Positions 13,863 to 22,358 are shown, numbered from the stretch's first letter. The stretch: DNA of 34,797 nt from Elusimicrobiota bacterium (GCA_016194705.1 JACQAZ010000025.1:1-34797); one strand, 5' to 3'. Translations and numbers: made by a program. Notes: generated by a model not told the origin, from the sequence alone.

Positions 13863-15149
13863 TCAAGAACTGTGCCGCATCGACCAGGAGTCGACGACCT
13901 GGTTGCGTCCGCGCGACTTGGCCTCGTACATCGCGGCGTCCGCCTCCGCCACGAGCTCATCCGGCGCGGCGGCATCGCGGGGAAAATGGGCGATGCCGAT
14001 CGAGACCGTCACCTTGACCGTTTCGAAGCCGAGCTGGAATTTCTCGGCCTCGACGGCGCGGCGGATGGCCTCCGCCTTGCGCGCCGCCCCTTCGGCCTGC
14101 GCGCGCGGCAGGAGCACGACGAACTCCTCGCCCCCGTAGCGGGCCACGAAGTCCGTGTCGTAGACCGAGACGTTGAGAATCTCGCCGACGCGCTTCAAGA
14201 CCTGGTCCCCGAAAGGATGCCCGTAGCGGTCATTTAACTGTTTGAAATGGTCGATGTCAAGGAGCATGAGCCCGAAGGTCGTCTTGAAGGTCTTCGCGCG
14301 GACCGCCTCGCGCTCGAGGCGGTCGTCGAAGCCCCCGCGGCGGTAGACCCCGGTCAGTCCGTCGATCTGCGAAAGGTTCTCGACTTCCTGAAAGAGCCTG
14401 ATGCGCCGGAAGGCGAAAGAGACTTGGGAGGCGAAGGCCGCGGTCTTCGAAAGCAGGGCCGCCGGGTCGGCTCCGGGGGCGGCGCGAGCGTAGAAATAGC
14501 CGAGAACCTCGGCGTCGTCGGCGATGGGCACGACGACCGCTCTCTCGGGAGCCTCGATGCTTTGCGCCCGCCCCAACTCGAGCCCCTGCTCCTGGAGGCA
14601 CCTCTGCAGGGTCGCCCAAGACGAACCGGGCGAGCCCTCGAGGCGATGGACCGCCAGAAGCTTGAAGCTGCCCTTGGCTTGGGGATCGGCCGCGAAGAGG
14701 GCGTAATCGGTCAAGCCGAGGACCTGGTCGACGGCGGACTCGAGCTTGGGCTTGATGTCGGTCCATTTCAGCGCGTCTGCAAGGCTCTTGATCATGCCGT
14801 AGAGCGCCAAGGTCTCCTTCTGCTCCCGTTCGGCCGTCGTGCCGCGGCGTTTGACCTCGGTGAGCGCCGCCGCCAGCTCGCGGCGCTTGCGGCACACGGC
14901 CTCGAGCTCGCCGGCTTGACGGGCGTGGTCGCGCGCGTTCCTCCAGACCGCCGCCGCGGCAGCAGCACTGCCCAGAACGCTCCAACCGGCGGCCAAGGCC
15001 GCGGCGGGGCCCGGCTCGCGCAGCCAGAGGGACGCGCAGAGGGCCGCTGTGACGCCGAGGAAAACGCCGGCTCGCCGCGTCTGACGGGGATATGAGGCGA
15101 AGAGGCACGCCGCCGGCGCCAGCGACGCCAAGGCGATCGGCCAGCCCAT
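13863..15149 (-). CDS. Membrane GAF-GGDEF diguanylate cyclase, I-site absent
   Basis: The protein has 428 aa: two or three membrane helices in residues 1-65, a coiled coil at about 70-110, a GAF-like sensor region at about 110-255, and a GGDEF domain from about 260. The active-site loop is GGEEF near residue 338. DIDHFKQLNDRYGH and VSIGIAHFP are also intact, so it should make c-di-GMP. The inhibitory RxxD site, which would lie just before the loop, reads YDTD and lacks the arginine, suggesting no product inhibition of this type. Its start overlaps the previous gene's stop by one base (TGATG). The GAF ligand is unknown. Confidence 0.87.
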   Translation of the reverse strand: MGWPIALASLAPAACLFASYPRQTRRAGVFLGVTAALCASLWLREPGPAAALAAGWSVLGSAAAAAAVWRNARDHARQAGELEAVCRKRRELAAALTEVKRRGTTAEREQKETLALYGMIKSLADALKWTDIKPKLESAVDQVLGLTDYALFAADPQAKGSFKLLAVHRLEGSPGSSWATLQRCLQEQGLELGRAQSIEAPERAVVVPIADDAEVLGYFYARAAPGADPAALLSKTAAFASQVSFAFRRIRLFQEVENLSQIDGLTGVYRRGGFDDRLEREAVRAKTFKTTFGLMLLDIDHFKQLNDRYGHPFGDQVLKRVGEILNVSVYDTDFVARYGGEEFVVLLPRAQAEGAARKAEAIRRAVEAEKFQLGFETVKVTVSIGIAHFPRDAAAPDELVAEADAAMYEAKSRGRNQVVDSWSMRHSS

Positions 15150-16453
15150 CAGCCGACCACCTGGTTTCGGCCGGAACTCTTGGCCTTGTAGAGCCGCTCG
15201 TCGGCGACGCGGACCATTTGGCTCGCCGTGGTCGCGTCCTGGGGAAAGCTCGCCACGCCGAGGCTCATCGTGATCGTGGTCTTCTGGCCCTGGAATACGA
15301 AAGGTTCAGAGGCGACTCGGGCACGAATCCTGTTGGCCAGCTCGACAGCCTCGGTGCGCACGAAATTGGGGACGATCAGCGCGAACTCCTCGCCGCCGTA
15401 GCGCGCCGCGCAGTCGACCGGTCGGGCGAACCCCATCAGGATGCCGGCGACGGTCCTGAGGAGGTGATCGCCCGCCTGGTGGCCGTAGCGGTCGTTGTAC
15501 GACTTAAAATGGTCCAGGTCGCAGAAGATCAAGGAGAGAGGGCTCTGGCTTCGCCCCGAGCGCAGAAGCTCCTCTTGCAGCCTCGCTTGGAAGGATTTGT
15601 GGCTGTGCAGTTGGGTCAGCGGATCGTGAGTCGCCTGTTCGTTGACCTGCTCGAAGAACGTGATGTTCTCGAGGCTCAGCGACGCCATCGTCGCGAAGAG
15701 GTCGGCGGTGTTCACGTCCTCGGGGGAAAATGCCCCCGTCTGGTCGGACTCCAGGCGCACGAAGCCGGCGGGCCGGCCCATGACCTTCATCGGGACCGCC
15801 ACCGCCGAACCCGAGGCCTTGAACCGGGGGTCCGAGCGAAGGTCCCGCACCAAGACGGGGCCCCTTCTTTTGGAAGCGAGGTCCAAAAGCGCATCGTCGC
15901 CGACGGAGGCGGCGACCGTGATGCGCGCCCCGGGGAAGCGGGAAGCGAGGATCGCGATCAACCGACGCTGCACCTCCGAGGCGTCCATCGTCGCACCCAG
16001 GCTCTTCGCGGATTCCGCCAGGTCGCGCCGCAGGCGGGTCTCGCCGCCGACGCTCGCCTCGTACGACTGGTAGTACTTGAAATCCCTCTCGTCGTCCTTC
16101 ATCTCGGCTTCCAGAGAGATCTGCTCGACGGCCATCTCCCTCTGGTCCGAGAACGCCCGGCCCCGCAGCCAGGACAGCGCCCATGTCAGAAGCCAAATCC
16201 CCGCGATCTCGACGGAGAGTCCCGCGCCCGAGCCCGGCGCCGAGCGCGAGGCCAACAGCAGGCCCGCCGTGCTCACGAGGAACAGGAAGATGATCGGCAT
16301 CTCCGCCTCGCGCCGCAGGTCGGACCACAGTATGATCAGGCCGTAGAACGGAAAGAGACCCGGGCCCAGGGCGGGCTCGCGGATCAGCAGCAGGGAAATG
16401 CCGATGAACAAGAACGTCGAGCCCAGTAGCGTCGCCGTTCGATAGCTCAGCAT
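15149..16453 (-). CDS. Membrane GAF-GGDEF diguanylate cyclase, I-site present
   Basis: The protein has 434 aa: three or four membrane helices in residues 1-95, a linker with coiled-coil character, a GAF-like domain at about 135-265, and a C-terminal GGDEF domain. The active-site loop is GGEEF near residue 351. The preceding RPVD is a proper RxxD inhibitory site, so c-di-GMP feedback is expected. The ATG at 16453 has no Shine-Dalgarno and lies 7 nt past the tmRNA 3' end. It is the first of five genes (two cyclases, sppA, Yip1-like, nnrE) spaced by 9 nt or less. How it is translated is an open question. Confidence 0.87.
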   Translation of the reverse strand: MLSYRTATLLGSTFLFIGISLLLIREPALGPGLFPFYGLIILWSDLRREAEMPIIFLFLVSTAGLLLASRSAPGSGAGLSVEIAGIWLLTWALSWLRGRAFSDQREMAVEQISLEAEMKDDERDFKYYQSYEASVGGETRLRRDLAESAKSLGATMDASEVQRRLIAILASRFPGARITVAASVGDDALLDLASKRRGPVLVRDLRSDPRFKASGSAVAVPMKVMGRPAGFVRLESDQTGAFSPEDVNTADLFATMASLSLENITFFEQVNEQATHDPLTQLHSHKSFQARLQEELLRSGRSQSPLSLIFCDLDHFKSYNDRYGHQAGDHLLRTVAGILMGFARPVDCAARYGGEEFALIVPNFVRTEAVELANRIRARVASEPFVFQGQKTTITMSLGVASFPQDATTASQMVRVADERLYKAKSSGRNQVVG

Positions 16454-16460
16454 TAAATTG

Positions 16461-16816
16461 TGGAGGTGGCGGGAGTTGCACCCGCGTCCAAACGCCGCCG
16501 CCCAAGGCCACTACAGGCTTAGTCCGACTTCAATTTCACCCGGCGGAGACCGCCGGACGAGTACCACCGGGCTAGCCCCGTTCGGGCTTAAGACCCCCTC
16601 CGACGGTGCCAGCGGGAGGATCCGCATCCTGCTATTTGACGCCGGGGTCCCTCCAGCAGGAGTCAAGGGCCCGACGTGTGCTTATCGCGTGTTAGGCGAC
16701 AGCCCAGGCCAACTGTGAGTTGGCTTTTGTTTTTTGGCCTGATTTTATCCTGGCTCAGACCTTCCAGGGCCTGCAACCGTTGAACCAACGACGCCTGTCG
16801 AACCTAGTTCACCCCC
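16461..16816 (-). ncRNA. ssrA: Transfer-messenger RNA (ssrA)
   Basis: tmRNA rescues ribosomes stalled on broken mRNAs and tags the product for degradation. The 5' GGGGGTG pairs fully with CACCTCC at the 3' end (one G-U), and GACGCGGGTGCAACTCCCGC is the T-arm. The GGTTCGACAGG block near the 5' end is the usual conserved tRNA-like segment. The tag frame starts at GCC (16724) and runs to TAA (16692), encoding ANSQLAWAVA. The CCA tail is not encoded: the discriminator A is followed by CAA. Length is about 356 nt, normal for one-piece tmRNA. The 3' end lies 7 nt before the cyclase start codon with no terminator. Confidence 0.9.
16692..16724 (-). other. tmRNA tag reading frame
   Basis: Eleven codons including the stop encode ANSQLAWAVA, beginning at a GCC resume codon. 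The tag ends in small and hydrophobic residues (AVA), like the ALAA or AVAA ends recognised by ClpXP-type proteases. Other frames give either early stops or polar peptides without such an end. Confidence 0.7.
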
Positions 16817-16822
16817 GCCAGA

Positions 16823-16852
16823 AGTATAACAGAAAGAGTGAAATGGTGCCAG
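16823..16852 (-). promoter_or_regulatory. tmRNA promoter
   Basis: On the minus strand CTGGCA (16847-16852), an 18-nt spacer and TATACT (16823-16828) with extended TGT. Exactly 6 nt separate the -10 from G1 of the tmRNA acceptor stem. The -35 lies inside the loop of the adjacent hairpin element. Confidence 0.6.
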
Positions 16853-16870
16853 GCTCCGTCTTCACTCTTT
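16833..16870. repeat. REP-like hairpin with a TGGTGCCAGG loop
   Basis: AAAGAGTGAA (16833-16842) and TTCACTCTTT (16861-16870) form a perfect 10-bp stem around an 18-nt loop reading ATGGTGCCAGGCTCCGTC. The loop resembles the TGGTGCCAGG motif of dispersed palindromes that often accompany REP-associated transposases; this is from memory and unchecked. It begins right after the kinase stop codon. On the plus strand it is followed by T5; on the minus strand by TTTCTG, so it may also end kinase transcription weakly. Confidence 0.6.
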
Positions 16871-19570
16871 TTAGCTCCTCTGAGGGAGGGCTAGGGCTTC
16901 GAGGGCTCCGACGAGTTCCTTGGCGCTGTGGAAGCGCTTCTCGGGGTCCGGGTCGAGGGCCTTGGCCAGGACCTCGTCGACGGCGGGCGGAAGCCCGGAA
17001 GCCATCTGGGAGACCGGCACGTAGGTCTTGTTGATCTTATTGAGCAGCATCCCCGAGCCCGTCCCGTTGAAGGGCATCTTGCCGGAGAGCATCTCGTAGA
17101 GGCAGACGCCCAAAGCGTAGACGTCCGACTCCCGCCGCACCACGCCCTGCTCCTGCTCGGGCGCCATGTAAGGGGGCGTGCCGACCACGGTGTTGGTCAT
17201 GGAGTAATGGGCCATCGCGTCCTTGGCGACGCGCGCGATGCCGAAGTCCATGACCTTGACGACTCCGTCGTCGCGCAGCATGATGTTGCCGGGCTTGAGA
17301 TCGCGGTGGATGATGTTCTTGGAATGGGCGTAGTCCAGCGCCTCGCCGGCCGCCTTCAGGATGGAGACCGCCTTGCCCAGGCCCAGGGGCCCGCCGGCCT
17401 GGATGACCTCGTGGAGGGTCTTTCCCGCGACGAACTCGAAAACCAGGAAGACGTCGTCGTTCTCCTCGAGGATCGCGTAGACGTCGACGATGCCGGGATG
17501 GTGGAGGCCGGCGACGACCTTGGCTTCGGTGACGAAGCGCTCGCGCTCGCGGCGCTCGAGGCGCAGCTCGTCGCGCATCTTCTTGATCGCCACGCGGCGC
17601 TTGAGGCTCGTATCCCGCCCCTCGTAGACCAGGCCCATGCCGCCCAGGCCGATCTGCTTCAAGATCTCGTATTGTCCCCGGAGCAGCCCGGCCTTCTGGC
17701 CGTTGCCGGCCACGGCCCGGGACGCGGGAGTCGCTGGGCCCTGCGCCACCTCGGTGACCGCGGGGCCCCGGCGGGTCAGGTGCGTGAGGGCTTCCTTGAT
17801 CTTGGGCATGAAGACCGACAGCAGGCCGAAAGCGAGCAGAAGGCCGCCGAGCACGCTGGCCGTGGCGACCGCCTTGAAGCGGCGGGAGCGGTCGCCCGGG
17901 TTCGCCGCGCCGTCGGCCAACGCCGCGGCGCCGTCCTCGGGGAACAGGAAGGTCAGGTCGCTCGCCGCGGGAAGCTGCAGGGCGGCTTGAAGCCTCGCGT
18001 TGAAGCGCGGGTCGAGAGCCGCCGCGCTCTTGAGCGCCGCGATGGCCTCGCCGTTGCGCTGCTGGCCCGCCAGCGCCTCGGCGAGCGCGTTGTAGGCCTG
18101 GGCGTTGTTGGGATCGAGCTCGAGGGCGGAGCGCGCCGCCGCCTCTGCCTCCTTGTAGCGCTTGAGCTTGTTGAGGGCCACGGCCTTGCTCAGCAGAAGG
18201 GCGACGTTCTTCGGCGCGACCTTGAGGCCGTCCATGGCGTCCTTGAGGGCGAGGCCGTATTGGTGCGTGCGGTTGTAGGCGATCGAGCGCAGATTGTAGG
18301 CCTGGGCGTTGTTGCCGTTGAATTCGATGGCGCGCGAGAGGTGGCCGATGGCGCTGTTGTAGTCGCCCAGCCTCAGCGCCCCCATGGCGTCCCGCGTCGC
18401 GGCGGCCGATTGCGCGCCGCCGGGGCCCGACAGCGCCAGGCTCGCGCCGCCGCCCGCTCCCATCATGCCCCCGCCCGCGCCGGCGTCGCCGCCTGGGGCA
18501 TTGGAAAGACCGCCTTCGCCGATGCCGCCGCGGCCGGCCGAGAGCGCGTAGAGCTGGCGTGCCTTATCGCTGTTGGGATCTATCTTCATCGCGGCCCCGG
18601 CGTCCTTGGCCGCTCCGGCCAGATCGTGCTGCATGTAGTTCCCTTCCGCACGCATCGTCAGGGCGTTGGCGTTGCCGGGATCGAGTTGGAGGGCGTGCGA
18701 AAGGTCCTTGACCGCCCCCGCGGCGTCGCCGGCGGCCAACTCGTCCTTGGCGCGATCGATGTACGGGGCCGGCGACCCGGGGTTGCTGTTGATGGCGTTC
18801 TGGCCGTGCTGCTGCTGCTGCGCCGGAGGCATGAAAACCTTGGAAAGCTCGTCGGCAGCCATGAGCGTCGGGCTCCAATCCTTATTTGCGGGGGACATGA
18901 GTTCGACCATGTCGTTGCCCAACTTGGTCATCGCTTCGACCGCCTGCGCGTAACGAGGATTCTGCTTGATCCCATCCAGGCCTCCGTCCTTCGCGATCAC
19001 CCTGTTGATCGCTTGGCGCAATCTGTCGGGATCCTCGAGATTCTGGGCGAAGGCGGCACGCATCTCCGCCCGCTTCTTTTCAGCGCCGGGCTGGCCCTTC
19101 CAGGCATCCTTGAACCCGTCCATCACCCCCTCTTCGTCGCCCAGGTATCGGTTCAAGGCGTCCACCTTCACGTCTTTCGGCTGGATCGGCGCCACCGAGT
19201 TCTTCGGGTCCCCCTTCTGACCTTTCTCGATGAAACTATTGATGACCGCGGTCTCATCGTCCAGGTCCCCTTTAGGATCGGGATTCTTGATTTCAGCTCT
19301 CAACTGCTCCCAAGTTTTTTCCTTACCCTGCGACCCATCGCCGCCCGGGGGAGTGGTCCCGGGGCCCGTGACGCCCAGCCCATTGACGACGCCCTCCTCT
19401 TTCTTGACTGGGGGAGCCGTCGGCTGGCAACCCGCGATTGTTCCCATGCAATTGCCGGCAGGCATACCGGCCATGTCCGTCTTGCACTCCGTGCAGGCCC
19501 GGGCCGGGGCAGGACGCAGGAAGAGAATCCCAAGAACGAGGGAAGCTAAACCGATGCGAGGGGGTTTCAT
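16871..19570 (-). CDS. Receptor-like Ser/Thr kinase: secreted TPR region, membrane helix, C-terminal kinase
   Basis: The protein has 899 aa. A signal peptide (to about residue 25) leads into a Cys-containing segment (CTECKTD...CMGTIAGC). Helical TPR-like repeats follow at about 275-350 and 400-530, split by a Gly-rich linker. One membrane helix lies at about 567-590, and a PknB-type kinase at about 630-895. Catalytic residues are complete: K663 (VAIKK), D757 (HRDLKPGN), D775 (DFG), then YMAPEQE. Standard bacterial PknB kinases have the kinase first and the sensor last; this order is reversed. The ATG at 19570 has no Shine-Dalgarno and lies 6 nt from a consensus -10. The next kinase gene upstream has the same layout, suggesting tandem duplication. 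Confidence 0.88.
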   Translation of the reverse strand: MKPPRIGLASLVLGILFLRPAPARACTECKTDMAGMPAGNCMGTIAGCQPTAPPVKKEEGVVNGLGVTGPGTTPPGGDGSQGKEKTWEQLRAEIKNPDPKGDLDDETAVINSFIEKGQKGDPKNSVAPIQPKDVKVDALNRYLGDEEGVMDGFKDAWKGQPGAEKKRAEMRAAFAQNLEDPDRLRQAINRVIAKDGGLDGIKQNPRYAQAVEAMTKLGNDMVELMSPANKDWSPTLMAADELSKVFMPPAQQQQHGQNAINSNPGSPAPYIDRAKDELAAGDAAGAVKDLSHALQLDPGNANALTMRAEGNYMQHDLAGAAKDAGAAMKIDPNSDKARQLYALSAGRGGIGEGGLSNAPGGDAGAGGGMMGAGGGASLALSGPGGAQSAAATRDAMGALRLGDYNSAIGHLSRAIEFNGNNAQAYNLRSIAYNRTHQYGLALKDAMDGLKVAPKNVALLLSKAVALNKLKRYKEAEAAARSALELDPNNAQAYNALAEALAGQQRNGEAIAALKSAAALDPRFNARLQAALQLPAASDLTFLFPEDGAAALADGAANPGDRSRRFKAVATASVLGGLLLAFGLLSVFMPKIKEALTHLTRRGPAVTEVAQGPATPASRAVAGNGQKAGLLRGQYEILKQIGLGGMGLVYEGRDTSLKRRVAIKKMRDELRLERRERERFVTEAKVVAGLHHPGIVDVYAILEENDDVFLVFEFVAGKTLHEVIQAGGPLGLGKAVSILKAAGEALDYAHSKNIIHRDLKPGNIMLRDDGVVKVMDFGIARVAKDAMAHYSMTNTVVGTPPYMAPEQEQGVVRRESDVYALGVCLYEMLSGKMPFNGTGSGMLLNKINKTYVPVSQMASGLPPAVDEVLAKALDPDPEKRFHSAKELVGALEALALPQRS

Positions 19571-19576
19571 ATCGAT

Positions 19577-19605
19577 AGTGTAGGGGGCACCCCTTGAATT
19601 GTCAA
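19577..19605 (-). promoter_or_regulatory. Consensus promoter of the downstream kinase, leaderless
   Basis: On the minus strand TTGACA (19600-19605), 17 nt and TACACT (19577-19582), then ATCGAT and the ATG. The spacer holds an AGGGG/CCCCT inverted repeat (19582-19594), a possible operator. The kinase therefore has its own promoter, separate from the kinase gene upstream. Confidence 0.7.
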
Positions 19606-19631
19606 GCCTCGGTCGAGAATTAACCGTTCTT

Positions 19632-22205
19632 TTAACCGGCGCGGGAGGAGGCCAAAGCTTCGACGGCGGCCAAGAACTCGGCGGGTGTCCGGTAGCGCTT
19701 TTCGGGGTCGGGGGCCAGGGACTTGGCGATGACCTCGTCGATGCCGGCCGGAAGGCCGCCTCTGACCTGCGAGGACAGCGGATTGTGGCGGCCGTTGATC
19801 TTGTTGAGCAGCATGCCCGCGCCTTGGCCGTTGAACGGAAGCTTGTTGCTCAGAAGCTCGTAGAAGACCACTCCCAGGCCGAAGACGTCGCTTTCCTTGC
19901 GCACCGTGCCCTGCTCCTGCTCGGGCGCCATGTAGGGCGGCGTGCCCACGACCGTGTTGGTCAGCGACATCTTGGTCAGCGCGCCCTTGGCTTGGCGCGC
20001 GACGCCGAAATCCATGACCTTGACCCCGCCGTCCTTGGCGAGCATGATGTTCGAGCACTTGATGTCGCGGTGGATGACCTTCTGGCGGTGGGCGTAGTCG
20101 ACCGCCTCGCAGGCCCCGCGCAGGACCTTGACCGCGGAATCGAAATCCATGGCGCCCTTGTCGCGCAGCACCTCGCCCAGGGTCAGGCCGTCGACGTACT
20201 CGAAGACCAGGTAGACGTCGGCCTCGTCCTCGATGATGGAATAGATGTCGACGATGTTGGGGTGGTGCAGGGCGGCCACCGTCCGGGCCTCGGTGATGAA
20301 GCGCTGGCGCTCGGAGGGCTCGGCGCGGATCTCGTCGCGCATCTTCTTGATGGCCACGGTCCGCTCCAAAGAGAGGTCCTTGGCCTCGTAGACCATGCCC
20401 ATGCCGCCCGTGCCGATCTGCCGCAAGACCTGATATTGACTCCAGAAGCCCGAGACGGGCGCACCGCCGGCGTCGGCCGCCGCCGCGGCTTGGGGTGCCG
20501 CTCCGATGACGCGGCGGAGCGTCGATCGGACCTTCTCACGCCACGATGCCGAGACGATGTGCAGAAGCCCGATGGCGACGAGCAGTCCTCCCGCGATGGA
20601 CAGCACGAAAAGCCGCATGAAGCGGCCTTTCTTGGCCGCCGGAGCGCCGCCCGCGGCGGAGAGCTTGGCTCCCGGCTCGTCGTCGAAAAGGAACATGAGG
20701 TCGGACTCCTGCGGCGCCTGCATGGCGCGGTCGAGCTTGTCCTTGAAGCGCGGGTCGAGTTCGGCCGAGCGGCGCAGGGAGGCCAGGGCCCCGTCCTTGT
20801 CGCCGAGGCCCGCCAACGCGAAGGCGCGGTTCTGGTAAGCGAAGCTGTTCTCGGGCTCCTTCTCGAGCGTGTAGTTGGCATCCGCCAAGGCTTCCTTATA
20901 TTTGCCCTGCTTGGCGAACGCCCAAGAGCGGCTTTGCAGGGCGGGCGCGTTGCCCGGCACCAGGCCCAAAGCGAAGCTCGAGTCGTAGACCGCGTCGGAA
21001 TATTTGGAGAGCTTGTTGTCGGCGATCGCCCGGTAATTCCAGGCCTGCGCGTTGCGCGGGTTGAGGTCGATGGCCTTGCTGGCGAGGTTGTAGGCGCCCT
21101 CGTAATCGTGGACGCCGAGATTGGTCGCGGCCTCCTTGGTGATCGTGGCCGACTGGTCGACGTTGGTGCGCGGCGCCTCGGACTGGCGCGCGGCCGCCGC
21201 CGCGATCTGGGCGGCTGTCATGTTCGACGCACTGCCGCCAGTGCCAAAGAACGAGGTCCCCTTCGGCGCGCCGCCGGCCTGCTTCATCGCGGCCTCGTAG
21301 GACTCGCGGTTGAGCGCGCCCAGAGCGACGCCGACCGAGGGCAGATGCACGGTCGAGCTTTTGTCCATGGAAAGCTTGTAGAGCCGTTCGGCGGCCTGAT
21401 TGCCGGGGTCCATGTCCCACGCCGTCTTGCCCGCATCGTTGGCCAAGGCGTGGTCGCCGAGCTGGTAGGCCGAGCCGCCGTAGGCGACCCAGACGTTGGG
21501 GTCGGTGCTGCCGTTCTTGATGGCCTTGCTGGTCAGGTCGAAGGCTCGCTGGTTGTTCCCGTTGTAGTAGGCGTCGATGCCGTTGTTGCCGAGGATCCTA
21601 GAGTCGTTGGGATGATAGTTCAGATCCGCCTGGTCCAAGTCATTATGCACGGACCAAGTCCAGTCTCCCTTCGGTTTGCCGCTTCCGTTGTCCGCAGGAG
21701 TACCGCCGCCCCGTCCACCGGTGTCCCGACCCCCGGTGCCAAGCGACGGCTGGGGTCCCTGCGGATTTTCCGGGGGCGGCCCGCCCGGGGGTTTCGGAGC
21801 GAAATCCTTGTAAGTCGCCACGAAGGCCTGGACGACGAGCTGCCCGGCGTTGATGTCGTCGATCCCCGACTTCTGCATCAACTTTGTCGCTTCGGTCTGG
21901 AAGTACACAGGGCCTTTGCCGGAGCTCTCCCTCAGCAGCTTGATGAGATTAGTGAACGCCTCCGGTCCATTCCCCGTCGACATCAGATTGAGCAACGCTT
22001 CGGGCGTGACTACATGATCCGTGCCCTTGGTGTCCGCCGCAAGCCTATTCAAATGGTTGATCACGCCCTGCCGGATCTGCTCAGGCGTTTTCAAGCCGTT
22101 CCCGCTGCTGTCGGTGCCGTCTGGATTCGCAAGGACGAGGGAACCGCACAAGATCGAGCAAATGATGCCGGTCAGAATCAGCGCCCGTTTTCGTGAATAG
22201 GACAT
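19632..22205 (-). CDS. Receptor-like Ser/Thr kinase, paralogue of the adjacent kinase
   Basis: The protein has 857 aa. It has an N-terminal signal peptide (RKRALILTGIICSILCGSLV), a helical region, a Gly/Pro-rich linker at about 140-180, TPR-like repeats at about 195-265 and 365-490, a membrane helix at about 531-553, and a PknB-type kinase at about 585-855. Catalytic residues are intact: K620 (VAIKK), D714 (HRDIKCSN) and D732 (DFG). The GTPPYMAPEQEQG segment is shared with its neighbour, while the extracellular parts differ, as expected if the two respond to different inputs. The start at 22205 has a weak TAGGG upstream. Ligands and substrates are unknown. Confidence 0.88.
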   Translation of the reverse strand: MSYSRKRALILTGIICSILCGSLVLANPDGTDSSGNGLKTPEQIRQGVINHLNRLAADTKGTDHVVTPEALLNLMSTGNGPEAFTNLIKLLRESSGKGPVYFQTEATKLMQKSGIDDINAGQLVVQAFVATYKDFAPKPPGGPPPENPQGPQPSLGTGGRDTGGRGGGTPADNGSGKPKGDWTWSVHNDLDQADLNYHPNDSRILGNNGIDAYYNGNNQRAFDLTSKAIKNGSTDPNVWVAYGGSAYQLGDHALANDAGKTAWDMDPGNQAAERLYKLSMDKSSTVHLPSVGVALGALNRESYEAAMKQAGGAPKGTSFFGTGGSASNMTAAQIAAAAARQSEAPRTNVDQSATITKEAATNLGVHDYEGAYNLASKAIDLNPRNAQAWNYRAIADNKLSKYSDAVYDSSFALGLVPGNAPALQSRSWAFAKQGKYKEALADANYTLEKEPENSFAYQNRAFALAGLGDKDGALASLRRSAELDPRFKDKLDRAMQAPQESDLMFLFDDEPGAKLSAAGGAPAAKKGRFMRLFVLSIAGGLLVAIGLLHIVSASWREKVRSTLRRVIGAAPQAAAAADAGGAPVSGFWSQYQVLRQIGTGGMGMVYEAKDLSLERTVAIKKMRDEIRAEPSERQRFITEARTVAALHHPNIVDIYSIIEDEADVYLVFEYVDGLTLGEVLRDKGAMDFDSAVKVLRGACEAVDYAHRQKVIHRDIKCSNIMLAKDGGVKVMDFGVARQAKGALTKMSLTNTVVGTPPYMAPEQEQGTVRKESDVFGLGVVFYELLSNKLPFNGQGAGMLLNKINGRHNPLSSQVRGGLPAGIDEVIAKSLAPDPEKRYRTPAEFLAAVEALASSRAG

Positions 22206-22222
22206 CAGCTTACCCTAGGCGT

Positions 22223-22251
22223 AGTTTATCCCCGCCCGCCGCCTTTGTCAA
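22223..22251 (-). promoter_or_regulatory. Consensus promoter of the upstream kinase gene
   Basis: On the minus strand TTGACA (22246-22251), 17 nt and TAAACT (22223-22228). The start codon is 17 nt further on, after TAGGGTAAGCTG, so this kinase has a short leader with a ribosome site. The intergenic region is shared with a divergent promoter at 22330. Confidence 0.65.
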
Positions 22252-22329
22252 GAAGGGCTCCCTCATTTTACCGGCCCTTTACCGCGAATGTCGGGTCGGT
22301 TAAAACTCGACAAAAATGGCGAGGGTCCC

Positions 22330-22358
22330 TTGACAATCCGGGTGCGAGGGTCTAAACT
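22330..22358 (+). promoter_or_regulatory. Consensus promoter of the small secreted-protein gene
   Basis: TTGACA (22330-22335), 17 nt and TAAACT (22353-22358). The -35 and -10 are of the same type as those of the divergent kinase gene, so the two may be co-regulated. Confidence 0.7.

Noticed and set aside
16928..19549. Long plus-strand open frame opposite the first kinase
   Set aside because: It mirrors the kinase codon for codon, has no domain and no start signal. GC-rich genes commonly produce such antisense frames; the same applies to 19599-22196, 26501-29191 and 30518-33193.
19600..19640. Repeated GGTTA units after the upstream kinase stop
   Set aside because: They are direct, not inverted, so they do not form a terminator stem, and they are too short to call a repeat element.
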